A stretch of DNA of 64,000 nucleotides, taken from assembly GCA_020744225.1 (NCBI GenBank), contig JAGMWG010000011.1:372001-436000 (forward strand), given 5' to 3'. This DNA comes from Paraphoma chrysanthemicola. Its lineage: Eukaryota > Ascomycota > Dothideomycetes > Pleosporales > Phaeosphaeriaceae. Of the stretch, positions 1 through 10,900 are shown in pieces. Both the position numbers and the translations under genes were made by a program. The notes below the pieces were generated by a model, which worked only from the letters and a program-made list of their open reading frames with translations, was not told the DNA's origin and did no database searches. Every line of letters begins with the position of its first letter. Within the stretch, counting starts at the first letter, position 1.

Positions 1-817
1 GGCATCGCGTTGGCCTGAGAAATGTTAGCGATGGCATGGACCAATATTTCCGCTAGTCGTACCAATGACCCTCTTCACCTGCGCAAATTTGCGCGTCTTC
101 TTCTGTACACCCATGGCGGCGGTGTGGTGTTTTCAGTACGCGGTGGCAGTATCGATAGTGAAGCTTGAACTTTTTGGTGGAGCAACGAATGCCAAGATTT
201 CGGTCGGCGAAAATGGAGAGAACGGCCGACGCACCAGTGACGCCTGCGTTCCAGGGATGGGCCGCAGAGCCATTTTTAGATTAGCAGCCACGCAGGGCCA
301 GTTGACACCTGCACCTGCATGTTGTGGAAGCCCTTGTTGACTTTTCTGCTAGCCCTAAGCCATCAGAATCGCTTTGCTCGCAATGCGCAACACGTCGCTT
401 TGAGCGCAACCAAGCCGATCGCATTGCTACAGTCTTCTCGCTATTCATCCAGTCGTCGCATGCAAATTGCGACATTCCGATCGCTAGGCAAACACCAAGC
501 GAATCAGCCGGGCGCTCAGACTCGTTGCCCAGCACGATCCTCGACTCCGCCCCTGCAGCCCCGTCTTCTGTCCTCCACCCACACCCGTCACCCACTGACT
601 GCTCCACCTTGAGCAGCTTCCACTCGTTTCAACCCACATTCGGTCCTATCGTCGTCTGGTCTATCCTCTCACTCTCTCTGTGCCACAGAAACTCGACTCC
701 TGAGGCGGCAACACGAATACGGGCAAGCCTTTTGCCGCGCCATCCATCCCCTAACGCAACCTCGCGCCCAACTCGCCCCGCGACCTCTTGTCTTAACTCT
801 CCTTCACCACACTCGCC
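1..817. other. Left edge and 5' region of the CSI2-like gene
   Basis: I see no convincing gene here. Several frames stay open by chance. The last 300 bp are pyrimidine-rich on the plus strand with many short C/T runs, which is usual for a fungal promoter and 5' leader, and they run directly into the ATG at 818. Confidence 0.5.
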
Positions 818-1990
818 ATGCGACCCTCAATAGGCCTCGTGGGCCTGCTGCTCGCGGTCACGCCCGCACTCGCACAAGTCACAGACCTGCCGAATCTGTC
901 CAGCCTTTCGGCGCCTGATGGCCAGGGAGAATCCAGCGCGGCACCACGGTCGTCGGCACCACCATCGTCGGCCGCGCGCACAAGCGCTCCGCAGTCCTCT
1001 GCCCAGTCGACAGCCGCACCACAGAGCTCTGCCGCTGCAAGCCCGACCTCGAACGAAGCCTTCCCCACAGTATCCCGACCCGGCGGCCCTGGTGTAGTGC
1101 TCTCAGGCCTCCCTACACTCGCCGGTGTTGGTGTGCCAAATCAGAAGGTGCCGGACACCGCCGCGGCACCCTTTATGCAGAAATCCGACCTTCCCGATGG
1201 TACCGTATTCATCTGTGTTGGCGCAATTCTCGCTGCCCTGGCCGCCGCGGTGCTCGCATGGCGTGGCCTCGTCGCGTGGTCGTTGCATCGCTCCGTCAAG
1301 CGCGCCGCTATGGCCCAAAACATGGCCGATATGAAGGCTATGTCAGCAGTGCCTGGCAAGAAGCGCGGCATGTACAATGTTGTGGGTGCCAACTCGACCA
1401 TGTCCCTAGACCATCTTTCCGCTGCACCCATTGGAAGCTCCAAGACGTCAAAACCATTCGCGCAGGCTCCCGGTGGCACGCCGCCTGGCAAGTCGGCCTC
1501 TTCTTTGTTCTTCTCTCCTACTGCAAATGGCGCGACTGGACTGCGAGACTCGGTGAACCGCTCATCGAGTTACCTCCCCGCCGGATACTACGCGACTGGC
1601 AATGCCGCTCCAGCACAGGGTTCGCCCATGACACATGTCGGCGGGCACGGACAGAACTTGTCGGTCCACTCGTTGGCAACCCCAGGAAACCGCTTTAGCC
1701 GCCACTCCGGTATCTCACCACCCGAATCGCCGTCCCTACCACCATCAAGAGGAACCTATGGCCGTGCGCCACCGTCTCGCGAAGGCTTATCGATGTACAA
1801 CCGCAACAGTGTCGCAACACTTGGTACGCCGAGGGACACCAGGAGCGGAGTGTATAGCAGCAACGAAAATATGAGCCAGCTGTCGCTGAATGTCCCCGGC
1901 GGAACCACGGTGGCAGGCGGCCGCGCACCCAGCGCGTACCTAGAGGATCTCTTCGAAAACCACGGGGCCGGACCAAGAGAACGGTTCTAG
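818..1990 (+). CDS. CSI2-like single-pass membrane protein
   Basis: A single-exon gene of 390 residues. Residues 1-20 form a signal peptide (hydrophobic core, cleavage near ALAQ). Residues 35-75 are a Ser/Ala/Pro-rich stretch likely to be O-glycosylated. Residues about 129-153 form one transmembrane helix, followed by AWRGLVAWSLHRSVKRAA and a long Ser/Gly/Pro-rich cytoplasmic tail. The segment before and through the helix (PFMQKSDLPDGTVFICVGA) resembles what I recall of the fungal family related to yeast Csi2, a poorly understood vacuolar/bud-neck protein once linked to chitin synthesis. The predicted topology is type I, lumenal N-terminus and cytosolic C-terminus. The ATG is followed immediately by the signal sequence, which supports the start. 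The molecular role is unknown and the family assignment rests on memory of the motif. Confidence 0.72.
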   Translation: MRPSIGLVGLLLAVTPALAQVTDLPNLSSLSAPDGQGESSAAPRSSAPPSSAARTSAPQSSAQSTAAPQSSAAASPTSNEAFPTVSRPGGPGVVLSGLPTLAGVGVPNQKVPDTAAAPFMQKSDLPDGTVFICVGAILAALAAAVLAWRGLVAWSLHRSVKRAAMAQNMADMKAMSAVPGKKRGMYNVVGANSTMSLDHLSAAPIGSSKTSKPFAQAPGGTPPGKSASSLFFSPTANGATGLRDSVNRSSSYLPAGYYATGNAAPAQGSPMTHVGGHGQNLSVHSLATPGNRFSRHSGISPPESPSLPPSRGTYGRAPPSREGLSMYNRNSVATLGTPRDTRSGVYSSNENMSQLSLNVPGGTTVAGGRAPSAYLEDLFENHGAGPRERF

Positions 1991-3521
1991 AAGGACCTCG
2001 AGCAACAACCTGTCAAGCCGAGAACGTTGAGCGTGCGTGAAGTAATCAGGAGTTCGTCCATGGCGTGTCGAACTGCATATGTCAGAGGGTTGCAGCGTGC
2101 CCGGACTGTGGCACTTGCACCCGTGAGGTGTGCTCCGCTGACGGCGACGAAAGAGTTCCCAGAAGACGAGTCAAGTTGAGAAGTGGAAAGTGTTGTTATT
2201 GTTTTGGCAGCGAGCGCAAGGGTGGTTATGTACAGCCTTGTCCGCTTTTGCGTCACGTACCTGATACTCGTGTTGAGGTTCCCTGCATGCGCTAGGTTTC
2301 GTCGCTTTTCGTGGGTCTTGCATGTTGTGGTACCGCGTTGGGGTTCCGAGATCTTGATATCCTCATCTTTATACCTTTCTTATCCCGTCGCTCATTGTTA
2401 TAGAGAATGCGAACGGTCGCTTCTTTCTCATTCGGTGGTTGATTTCCGGAGGCGTGTTGGGCGTTTTTGGCGTGAGGAATGGCAAGGTATGAGAGCATTG
2501 CTGGTGTATATAGTAAAACTGTGTATAGTGTAATGCGACGAGTCAGAGAAGTGAAAGTATACTTTTAGGTGCAGTGTAAGAGGGCCTTGCTTGTAATGAG
2601 ACTGCCAGAGTGTGAATTGATGAAACTGGTACAGCATAGAGTTATACGACGTGACGTGTGTGACGTGCTGAGGATGATGGTTGGTCTGGCCAGCCGGAGA
2701 TCAAGAGGGGACCCTCGACAGTCTATCGAACCATAAACCCACTTACAGAACCTTATCTCTTACATGCAACACAGGGAACTGGGTTTCGTTGGTGACGTGC
2801 CTGAGCAAGTACTTGCGCAGTTGTACTTCACTGCTGGCGCTAACAGACGTACCACAGGCGTCTATGCGCGCAGCCACTACATGTCAGACACACCATTACA
2901 TTCAGGGATACAATACATGTTCTCCACATAATCATTACATCGCCAGCAATCGAAAGCTGGGCATGTTTGTCGACAATCAGGATTCACATCGAGCCCCGCC
3001 AAGGTCGCTAAATCCGATCGCACCGGGACGTGGGGCAAGATGCATACGTCGAGGCCATTGGACGTCATCCCGCGAAAATTGAAGCCGCAAATCGGATCCT
3101 GCATCTCCACCAACGCAAAGCAGTCTACCCTGTTCTGACTGGTAAGAATTGAGTGCACATCTAGATTAGCTACAGATTCGCGCTGGTGTACTAACAACCG
3201 GCAAGATCCCGTAGCCATTGGCGCATTACACGTGCAAGACTACCCCTCATTGAGTCACTCGTAGGGGATTCCCAGACGCGCCAGTATCTGCTGTAGCAAA
3301 GCTGTACACAACGCAACGACACACAAAACCCACGTCTAGCCCACATACTCCTGCGGAGAGCGTTTAGCCTGACCTCCACTACACGTCTTCTCCGCCAATT
3401 GCAGCAGTCGGAAAGCACACTTTGCATCTGTCCTCGGACGCGACCATTAAAACCCTGCCAGTTGTTACTGCAGCGCGCGTTTGAACACTGCAAACCCCGG
3501 ATTGCGTGCTAGCATAAAGCA
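1991..3521. other. Intergenic, CSI2-like to HIS1
   Basis: No coding structure is convincing. It should hold the CSI2-like 3' UTR and the HIS1 promoter. The one recognisable element is the perfect TGAGTCA at 3251-3257. Confidence 0.5.
3251..3257. promoter_or_regulatory. Gcn4/CPC1-type site upstream of HIS1
   Basis: The sequence is TGAGTCA, the perfect palindromic binding site of the bZIP activator of amino-acid cross-pathway control (Gcn4 in yeast, CPC1/CpcA in filamentous fungi). It lies 265 bp upstream of the HIS1 ATG. HIS1 is a classic target of this regulon. The site is read directly; its use is inferred. Confidence 0.65.
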
Positions 3522-4761
3522 ATGGACCTGGTCAACTCGTACGTTCTAGTCCCCTCTCTTCAGCCCCTCCCGCTTTGCCAGTGTAACCATGGTCTTCATT
3601 CAAGATGAGAATGGCGAGAATGGTGTTGCGACGAGACCACGACAGGGAAGCAGGAGTCTACCAATGATGACTGACACATTGGGATACAGTTTGAACGACC
3701 GGTTGCTGTTCGCGGTACCTAAAAGTATGGACCTGCACTACTTGGGTTCGATGGATGCTAACGACAAACAGAGGGCCGCCTCCACCAAGTCTGCCTTGAC
3801 CTCCTCCACGGCTCGGACATCCAGTTCCACCGCCACTCGCGGCTCGACATTGCGCTCGTCAAGAACCTCCCGCTCGCACTCGTCTTCCTCCCCGCCGCCG
3901 ACATCCCCACATTCGTCGGAGAAGGCCGTGTCGATCTAGGCATAACAGGGCGCGACCAGGTCGCTGAACATGAGTGCGTAGTACCGCCAACAGCAACCAC
4001 CGGAGTCGAAGAGCTTCTCGATCTCGACTTTGGAAAGTGCGCGCTGCAAGTACAAGTCCCGCAGAAAGGAAGCCTGGCTAAGCCAGAAGACTTGATTGGG
4101 AAGAACGTGGTTACCAGCTTCACCAATCTGGCTGAGCAGTACTTCCGCAAATTGGAAGCAGAACAAGCAGGCACAGCGACAAACGGCGACTCAAACGGCC
4201 AGGCGAAGCTCAAGACGGTCATCAAATACGTCGGCGGCAGTGTCGAGGCAGCATGCGCGCTAGGTGTCGCTGATGGTATCGTCGATCTTGTCGAGTCGGG
4301 CGAGACAATGCGCGCCGCAGGCCTGAAAGCCATTTCGACAGTCATATCCTCGAGTGCAATTCTGATCAAGTCGAAACACGCATCGGATCCAAAGCTCGTT
4401 GAACTCATCACCGCCAGAATCAAGGGTGTTATAAGTACGTCCCCAACACAAATCTTAACTTTTCCCACACACCCCGTCCCATCCCATGTGTTTGCCAGTC
4501 TTACTAACACTCCACGCCACAGCCGCCCAAAAATACGTCCTATGCACGTACAACGTCGAACGCTCGAAACTCGATGCCGCGCGCAAAATCACACCGGGCC
4601 GCCGCGCGCCGACGGTCAATGCGCTCGAGGAAGACGGATGGGTCGCGGTGCAAGCCATGGTCCTGCGCAAGGAGATTGCGATTGCCATGGATAAATTGAC
4701 GGAGATTGGCGCGAGCGATTTGATTGTTACGAAGATTGAGAATTCGAGGACGGGGGATTGA
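3522..4761 (+). CDS. HIS1: ATP phosphoribosyltransferase (four exons)
   Basis: Catalyses the first step of histidine biosynthesis, ATP plus PRPP to phosphoribosyl-ATP. Exons are 3522-3538, 3690-3724, 3772-4434 and 4523-4761 and give 317 residues. The N-terminus matches the yeast pattern (MDLVN, then DRLLFAVPKKGRL). The first two exons are only 17 and 35 nt. Further signatures are LVFLPAADIPTFVGEG, DLGITGRDQV, GSVEAACALGVADGIVDL (PRPP-binding region), VESGETMRAAGL and the C-terminal regulatory domain with TPGRRAPTV, where histidine feedback acts in the family. Length is slightly above the roughly 297-residue yeast enzyme because of an insert around EQAGTATNGDSNG. A TGAGTCA site upstream fits amino-acid control. 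All splice phases close. Confidence 0.95.
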
Positions 4762-5351
4762 GAATGTGTTAAGTTGGTTTGGAAGGGGATAGATGGTGGT
4801 GGAGGGGTTGGAAGCGGCGTATTGCGCAATGGTGAGGATAAGGAAGAGATGAGGGCAGATGTGTGGATAGATGTGGACTTGATACATGTCGTGGAAATGA
4901 TCATTAGATTATTGTGGAATAGATGGAATCGGCGAAGAACGAGCTACCAAAAATGCTTTCATCCAATTTGGTTGTTACACAACATGTTTATGTCTTGCAA
5001 TGAACATTGAAATGTATCACGATTACAAACTAAGGTAACTCCACTACCACTGCCGTCACAGCGCATGATGGAAATTTGATCAAAGCAGCGATGCGTGGAA
5101 TCACATTTCATCCACTCAAAACACAAAGTTGTGGTATGGAAAAATGATATGTATTTTGCTTTTTTTGCGTACAAGAAAAGTCAAAGTGGAGATAACACAC
5201 CAAAAGAGCGCAACACTTCAACTCCCTACCAAATCATCCCAAGCAAAAAAAAAACACCCATATCAACTCCACCGCTTAATCATTACGCTTTCCATCCCAT
5301 ACCAATGCGCCACTCCTATCCAATCCAATACCCTAAGCAGTACCAATCCTC
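4762..5351. other. Convergent intergenic, HIS1 / Hsp20
   Basis: The 3' ends of HIS1 (plus) and the Hsp20 gene (minus) face each other. The stretch is AT-richer than the genes, with an A-run near 5247-5256. It presumably holds both 3' UTRs. I see no gene in it. Confidence 0.5.
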
Positions 5352-6062
5352 TCACTCAATGTTAATCTTCCTCGCCCTCCCCGCCTCCTTCTTCGGAATC
5401 ACAATACTCAGAATGCCATTCTTCAAACTCGCCTTGACAGCATCCTGATCGACTCTGGCCGGGAACGCAAAGCTGCGATGGAACTCGCCGACGCTGCGTT
5501 CAGAAACCCAGTACTTTGTGTTTGGCGCGTCATTGGCCTTTTGGCCGACTTGGTTGTTCTTGTCGCTGGATGTCTTTGCGACCTTTGTGGAAGTGGACGT
5601 GTCATTATTGCTATTCTCGTCCTCAACACTAGGCTGATGAGAATGTTCAAGTTTCTTCTGCTCGTCGCCACCCTCAATGAATCCCTGTGGCCGCTCGCCT
5701 TCCTCTCTCACCTCCTCATGGCGACCGGAAATAGTCAGGGTATTGTTATCCGTCCATTCAATGTTGATGTCCTTTTGTTCAATACCCGGAAGTTCGCCGT
5801 GCAGTTCGTAGCCCGAGTTTGTTTCCTTGACGTCGAACTTGGGCGTGAAGGAGCGCACGGATTTGAGGGAGCGGTCCAGGTCGCGGAAGGCTTGGCGGTC
5901 ATATTCGTCGAAGAGACGGAACATGGGCGCGAATTCTTGGGTGAAGCGTGGGAAGAGAGACATTGTTGCTGGTGTTGTGGAAAAGGTGCGAGGAAGCGTT
6001 GGCTTGGTGATGCGGTTCAAGTGTTTTGGAACTTGGCGAATGCTTGTGCGCAGTGGTTGCAT
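5352..6062 (-). CDS. Small heat-shock protein, Hsp20/alpha-crystallin (Hsp30 type)
   Basis: An ATP-independent chaperone that holds unfolding proteins. The conserved core starts at FTPKFDVKETNSGYELHGEL, continues through GIEQKDINIEW and LTISGRHEEV, and ends with SFAFPARVD and NGILSIVIPKKE. Between them is a charged, low-complexity insert of about 70 residues, as in fungal Hsp30 proteins. The last residues (INIE) form the I-x-I tail that docks on neighbouring subunits. Two starts are possible. The ATG at 6062 gives 236 residues and a basic leader ending RTFSTTPAT, like a mitochondrial presequence. The ATG at 5963 gives the usual cytosolic start MSLFPRF (203 residues). Alternative initiation could make both forms. 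Heat-shock elements lie upstream. Confidence 0.9.
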   Translation of the reverse strand: MQPLRTSIRQVPKHLNRITKPTLPRTFSTTPATMSLFPRFTQEFAPMFRLFDEYDRQAFRDLDRSLKSVRSFTPKFDVKETNSGYELHGELPGIEQKDINIEWTDNNTLTISGRHEEVREEGERPQGFIEGGDEQKKLEHSHQPSVEDENSNNDTSTSTKVAKTSSDKNNQVGQKANDAPNTKYWVSERSVGEFHRSFAFPARVDQDAVKASLKNGILSIVIPKKEAGRARKINIE

Positions 6063-6145
6063 GAATGTGTTGTTTGCTTTGTTGTTTTGATCTGATGAGC
6101 GATTGAGTGGGCGTATCGAAGTGATTATATACAGTGGAAGTGAGG

Positions 6146-6153
6146 TTCTCGAA
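6146..6153. promoter_or_regulatory. Heat-shock element 1 (TTCTCGAA)
   Basis: A perfect TTC-nn-GAA unit, the Hsf1 binding pattern, 84 bp upstream of the outer Hsp20 ATG at 6062. Confidence 0.6.
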
Positions 6154-6225
6154 TCATCGTGACAATACTCGAACTGTTGTTGTTGCGAGGGGTCGTTGCC
6201 TGATCGAAAGATGAAGAAATTCGGA

Positions 6226-6233
6226 GAAACTTC
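6226..6233. promoter_or_regulatory. Heat-shock element 2 (GAAACTTC)
   Basis: A perfect GAA-nn-TTC unit with additional TTC and GAA half sites within 20 bp on either side. The cluster suits trimeric Hsf1 binding. Confidence 0.6.
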
Positions 6234-6389
6234 GGCATCTTTCGAAGGCGCGATGTTTGACGTCAGAAGCATAAGCATGTCTCCTGATGGCACGACCGAC
6301 CCCGCACCAGAGAGTTGCTTGTCCAACCATTCTCGATTGATGGCCTTGTCTGTGGAGTTGCATGGCCCAGTTGTACGGCTACAGCTCTC

Positions 6390-6397
6390 GAAGTTTC
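6390..6397. promoter_or_regulatory. Heat-shock element 3 (GAAGTTTC)
   Basis: A third perfect GAA-nn-TTC unit, about 330 bp upstream of the Hsp20 ATG. Confidence 0.5.
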
Positions 6398-6632
6398 GAG
6401 CATGAAATCACGTGATCGGAACATTGCCATCTATTCGTCGAAGCTTTCTGGTGTTGACGCCATGTCGATGCGAAGGATGAGTCCGGAGCTGCTAGGTCGT
6501 CGATGATTTCCATTGCCATGGACACACGGTAGAACATTCGAGATATTGTCATCACTCCGTTCCAGCCGATTGGTATGGCCTATGTGACAACATTCGAAAG
6601 CGTGTCGGATCAAGAGTCCCAATGATCACGCC

Positions 6633-6975
6633 TTAGCCATGGATATCCCGGATGCCAGGATCTCGATATGTCTCAAGTTGATTCCGGCCTCTCCGGAGCA
6701 AGTACTCAATCGTGCTAAAATCCTTCTTGCCAACGTCCAGGTGCTTGCGGAACTCATTTCTGCGCCTCGTCAGCAATCACAGTCTTTCGATCACTAGCAT
6801 GCCTTTCCATACCTTGCAAAGTCGCGAAAGTGATGTCGTGTATCCTACTTAATTCAGCAAAGTATCTCGAAGGTTTGTGATATGTGATGCGTACATTTGG
6901 CTTCTCTTTCAATGCTCGCAGGCACTGTCTGTATAGTGATAGCACATCTCTTTGAAGCCCGGACAGTCGTGCCAT
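6633..6975 (-). CDS. Succinate dehydrogenase assembly factor 1 (LYR protein)
   Basis: A 79-residue mitochondrial LYR-motif protein of the SDHAF1/Sdh6 family, which helps insert iron-sulfur clusters into the Sdh2 subunit of complex II. Three exons: 6895-6975, 6844-6813 (32 nt) and 6759-6633. The N-terminus RLSGLQRDVLSLYRQCLRA carries the LYR signature. The spliced middle reads RHHFRDFARNEFRKHL, and the end has DFSTIEYLLRRGRNQLETY. Each block lines up with the family and the length is normal. Introns contain in-frame codons that mask the gene in an unspliced reading. Splice phases close exactly. Confidence 0.9.
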
Positions 6976-7606
6976 GATGAGTTCTGTCTGTCAAATGAAT
7001 GGAAGGAAGCTCTGCACGAGGTCGGCAAACATCAGAAGTCGAAAGCCACTCAAAGGCCCGTGCTCCTTCCTACGCGAGGACTAGGCTCGCCGCGATGATG
7101 ACGACTTGAATGTGACGTCCACGAAGTTCGCATGTTCATCAGATTGTAGAAGGTTCACACCGCCCTGTGAGACGTCGCTTGTTGCCAACAATCTGTAGTC
7201 AAGCTGCAAGGTCTAGAACGGTGGTCCGAATGCACCCCGCTTGCCAACATCTGCAGTGCCAGCGAACACATTTGGTCAGCTCCCTTATGATGAACAGGCG
7301 CCCTTGTTCTTTCACAATCCTATGTGAACGTGAAGAGACTATAGAATATCGATTCTCGTCAACTTGAAAATTGAGGTGACTGTGTTATGATTCGTGCTCG
7401 TTGGGTCGTCGTCCCGGCGACATGGGGTGCACAATGTGGTGCTTTTAGGAGGAGATTTACAATTTGAGTACGGTAACTACAGCAAGATAATTCTTAGTAC
7501 AGGCAATTTAGTCGAACACACACACATATCATAACACATCTCAGCGAACAAAAGCGCACGTTGCGATAACGTGCCACGACCGTCGTAGCATCATGCACAA
7601 CTACGA
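6976..7606. other. Intergenic between two minus-strand genes
   Basis: Should hold the SDHAF1 promoter and the 3' UTR of the next minus-strand gene. A short CA-dinucleotide run lies near 7518-7526. I see no gene. Confidence 0.45.
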
Positions 7607-8442
7607 CTACTCTTCATCCTCGTCGCCATTATCAGACCTCTTCCTCTTCTTCTCGTTATACTGCGTCCAAGGATGGGGTGATGTAGGACCAACTGTATGG
7701 TCATGTTGTTCGTCCTCCGTGTTGATCACAGATGGAGGCGGTGGCGTGTTCGGTCTCGAGGATTCAATGTGTGTTAGGAGACCTCGTGTAGGAGTTCGAT
7801 GTCCTTGCATGTCTCCATCGTCGATCGTCGAAGCGGTTTCGTCGCTATCATACTCTTGCGCGTCTTCGCTTGGATGAGCTGCTACTCATTAGTTGAAGTG
7901 ACTTCACAAGAGGATGTGTGGTTAGGAGAGATGTCCGAGCCCTTGTCGGGCGTGTAGGCGCGCTGGGAATGTGTATGACCGTCTTCGCTAACACATTGAT
8001 CGGAAACACTTCGATTCACTGTCGTATACTGCGATTGGAATGGGCACGTACCGCGTGCTTTGGCTCGGCTTGCCAACCTGTCGCGGTGCTCTATCAACGA
8101 AGCAACATCAATCTTCGACACGAGGTGTGTCTCTGCGCTACTAAAATGGCGCCGGTTGGTTCCTGGCCTACATGCAGGCAATCGATGAAGTCCTGGTGTC
8201 ACTTCGCTCAGGACTGGCTCGGTATTTGGATCCTCTTCGATAGGTATGTCGATTTTGGGCGGTCTGGGCCATGAATTTTGCTTGCCATTTTGCTGGAACA
8301 GAGCACCCGCCTCCTTGAGGTCGATGGAGTCGACTCGTTTGTGCTGGCCAGGAGAGGGTGGTACAGATTGTGCTCTAGGCTGCTCACGCAGTTTCGAGAC
8401 ATCGGTATAGGACTCGGAGCAGATGGAGGAGGTAGAGGCCAT
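7607..8442 (-). CDS. Unknown disordered protein (two exons, tentative)
   Basis: I do not recognise the family. The first exon starts at the ATG at 8442 (MASTSSICSESYTDVSKLRE), has VPPSPGQHKRVDS (a possible kinase or 14-3-3 site) and continues through PRPPKIDIPIEEDPNTEP. The frame stays open to 7882. The second part (about 7880-7607) reads AHPSEDAQEYDSDE, then THIESSRPNTPPPP, and ends in the basic-acidic tail EKKRKRSDNGDEDEE, which holds a likely nuclear localisation signal. Joining them needs one intron whose acceptor is probably the TAG near 7885. I cannot choose the donor among several in the 8000s, so the exon edges are approximate. The protein is Pro/Ser-rich and probably mostly disordered. 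Confidence 0.45.
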
Positions 8443-10900
8443 TGTATGAGAAGGTGTGGTCGAGCACAAGTGTGGTAACGGTCCTTGATTGAGTTGGAAA
8501 GAGCAGCGATGATACTCGATACTCGATACCAGTGTGTGGTTGAGTTTCCATTGATGGAATTCAGATCTACTTTCAAGACGGTGCGGATCGAGGATAAACG
8601 TATGTGAAAGCGTGGCGGCACATGCGCAAGAAAGAGACACATGTAATGACGAAATCGCTCGAAACGACGGTCAATCCGTGACCTCCAGTACGCGACGGCC
8701 ACGCTTTCGAATCTATCCAGGATCGGAAATGAGTATTTGGTCCCCATTGAACGGGCAGCCAATCGTCTCCACACTGGGATGCGACGGGTACACCGAAGGC
8801 GCCGTGGAGTTCCCAGCGATATGGTATTACCATTGATCAAAAGCGGCCCGCCGAACGCCTTTGCAGAATCCACGTTTCGGTGACAGTCTCCGGGAAAATA
8901 GCCTTGCTGTAGGTCGGGGGTTGACCGCCACACCTCCAATCAGGCTCCGGAAAGCGACTATAAAGTTTGGATGCAGTCGGCAAGAGCGGTCTGTATAGAA
9001 AGAACGGTGACGCCAATCTGTACTCCAAACCGGTTTCATTTATGATGGCTTGCAACCAGTTCTCCTGCATTAGGGCTTACCGACAACGAAACGAGTCCGC
9101 GCCGAAGTGCAAGAAAGGGTGTGAATCATGCTCATATCACATTTTTGTGACGCTTTGCAAGCACGAAAAAAAGTGGATGGCAGACGGAGGTGGAGCGAAG
9201 TCTCACAGCTCCAACAGCGGGGACTCCTGACGACGAAGCTCTCATCGCGGTCTGCGCTGTTACAGCGGTCATAGCTTGAGGCTCTTGATCCCAGGATCCT
9301 GTCACCCCTGGGCAGATGCTGCATGGCTTGCATGTGCAGGGAAAGTCTCCACCGCCTCGTACTCCCGGCGGAATGGGTCAAGAACCAGGCTGAAATTGCG
9401 AAAGCACACTGCGTTGGAAGGGCGACGTGGCAGAGCCAATCCCTTGGTGAACTGCACGGCCGATGGTGCATGCAAGAAATGAAGGTAAAACCTAGCCACA
9501 TATCCTTTGGACCATGATTTCCTTCAACATCGCAGCGAGTGTGGCCGCAAAACAGCCATACTCTGTGCGAGATCTCACTTGTGCTACTCCGCGTGGAACA
9601 GTGAGAGTACATCCGAAACTGATCAAAAGCGTTCTGACAGTTCGTCGCACGAGATTGAGATCGTTGTGTGACGGGTTATGGGCAAGGCCATGCGTTCTTC
9701 AAGCAGACAGCCTTCTCCACACCACAGGAAAGTGGAGCACACCACTCACCGGATATGCACCTGCAAGCCTCATGTGCCTTAAAGGGATGGGGTCACTGAA
9801 ATCTCCGTCCAACGCCATGCGACCGCTTGCGGAGTGCGAACGAGCCCGATAGGCTTTGGCATTTCTCAACTCACCGCAACTTGTCTTGCAACTTGATGCA
9901 TCATCTTGAAGCGAGCAGTTGGGGGTGTTGCATCGCTACACCACACACGTCGCCTGGAGTGACTAATCAAGCGAATGTATGCTTAGCGCATGCAAGATGT
10001 CGATTGCGTCCATGATTGGGGCCAAAGCCTTGCTGGTGATCAATATGCGTGATAAGATAAATCGACATAGCCGTCTCGTTTTGGAACGAGTGTATGCCGT
10101 GTGGAGCGGTGAAGTGATGAGGATGATACGTGGGGTCCTGCACGAAGCACAGCAAGACAGCGCAAGCAAGCCCGCGTCTTCTCAATTTTGAGAAGCGGGT
10201 GATGCGTGAAATCGTTCATCGAGCATGGTTGCAATGAAGTGAAACGACACTCGGCTCCGACCGATGTTGAAGTCACACTTGCAACCTCGCCAACCTCTTT
10301 CGTTATCTGTGTCAATTAGCGGGACGAAGCATGGAACTTCGAGAAGCTCAAAGTCAGTTTTGAGCCGCAGCATCCTTCCTCGCCCAGGATCGTGCACTGG
10401 TTGCAACGTAAATCGTGCCGCTCCAGATCAGAAGCAGAGGTGCGGCACAGTTAGGCGCTGGCACGTCATTCGTCAGAAGAATGCGGAGAAAGTGCACGCT
10501 TGACGGGACACATGATTGCTTGTAGACTGGTGTCAGTTAATTGCTCGGCGATGTGCGAGCCACAGAAATGATGGGGTAGAGGTGGTGCGACCGGTCAACA
10601 AACAGCGGTGGAAGAGACGAGGATCGGCAGCAACCAACGATGTCGATTGGAAGGCGCGACACGCAACACCACGGCTGCTAGTCCTGGCAAGTGATCGACG
10701 ATTGCATTACCAGAAGCAGCACAACCACATCGTCACTAACAATGAGCGTAAGTTGAAGTCGCGGCAAGGCCGGAATTACTTTTGCGACATGCTGGACACA
10801 TGTGTATGCATATATCCTGGTATATATCTCTGAGAACACGGAAACGCCGATCCTCATCCAAATCATGCGCTGTAATAAGAAATTCGTTCCGTGAATGCTT
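8443..10900. other. Long gene-poor stretch
   Basis: About 2.4 kb in which I find no believable exon on either strand. The longest open frame (minus, 9070-9612) is rich in Cys, His, Trp and Arg with no domain or splice partner. Base composition is ordinary rather than strongly AT-biased, so this is not an obvious RIP-degraded repeat. Confidence 0.4.

Larger units (their letters stand above)
6063..6632. other. Hsp20 promoter region
   Basis: Holds the Hsp20 5' region, and the end nearest 6632 holds the SDHAF1 3' UTR. It carries three perfect inverted heat-shock units, at 6146-6153, 6226-6233 and 6390-6397, plus further TTCGAA-like half sites. No gene is seen. Confidence 0.6.

Noticed and set aside
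9070..9612. A 180-codon minus-strand open frame
   Set aside because: Composition is rich in Cys, Trp, His and Arg without any domain, no splice partner, and it overlaps other equally long chance frames.
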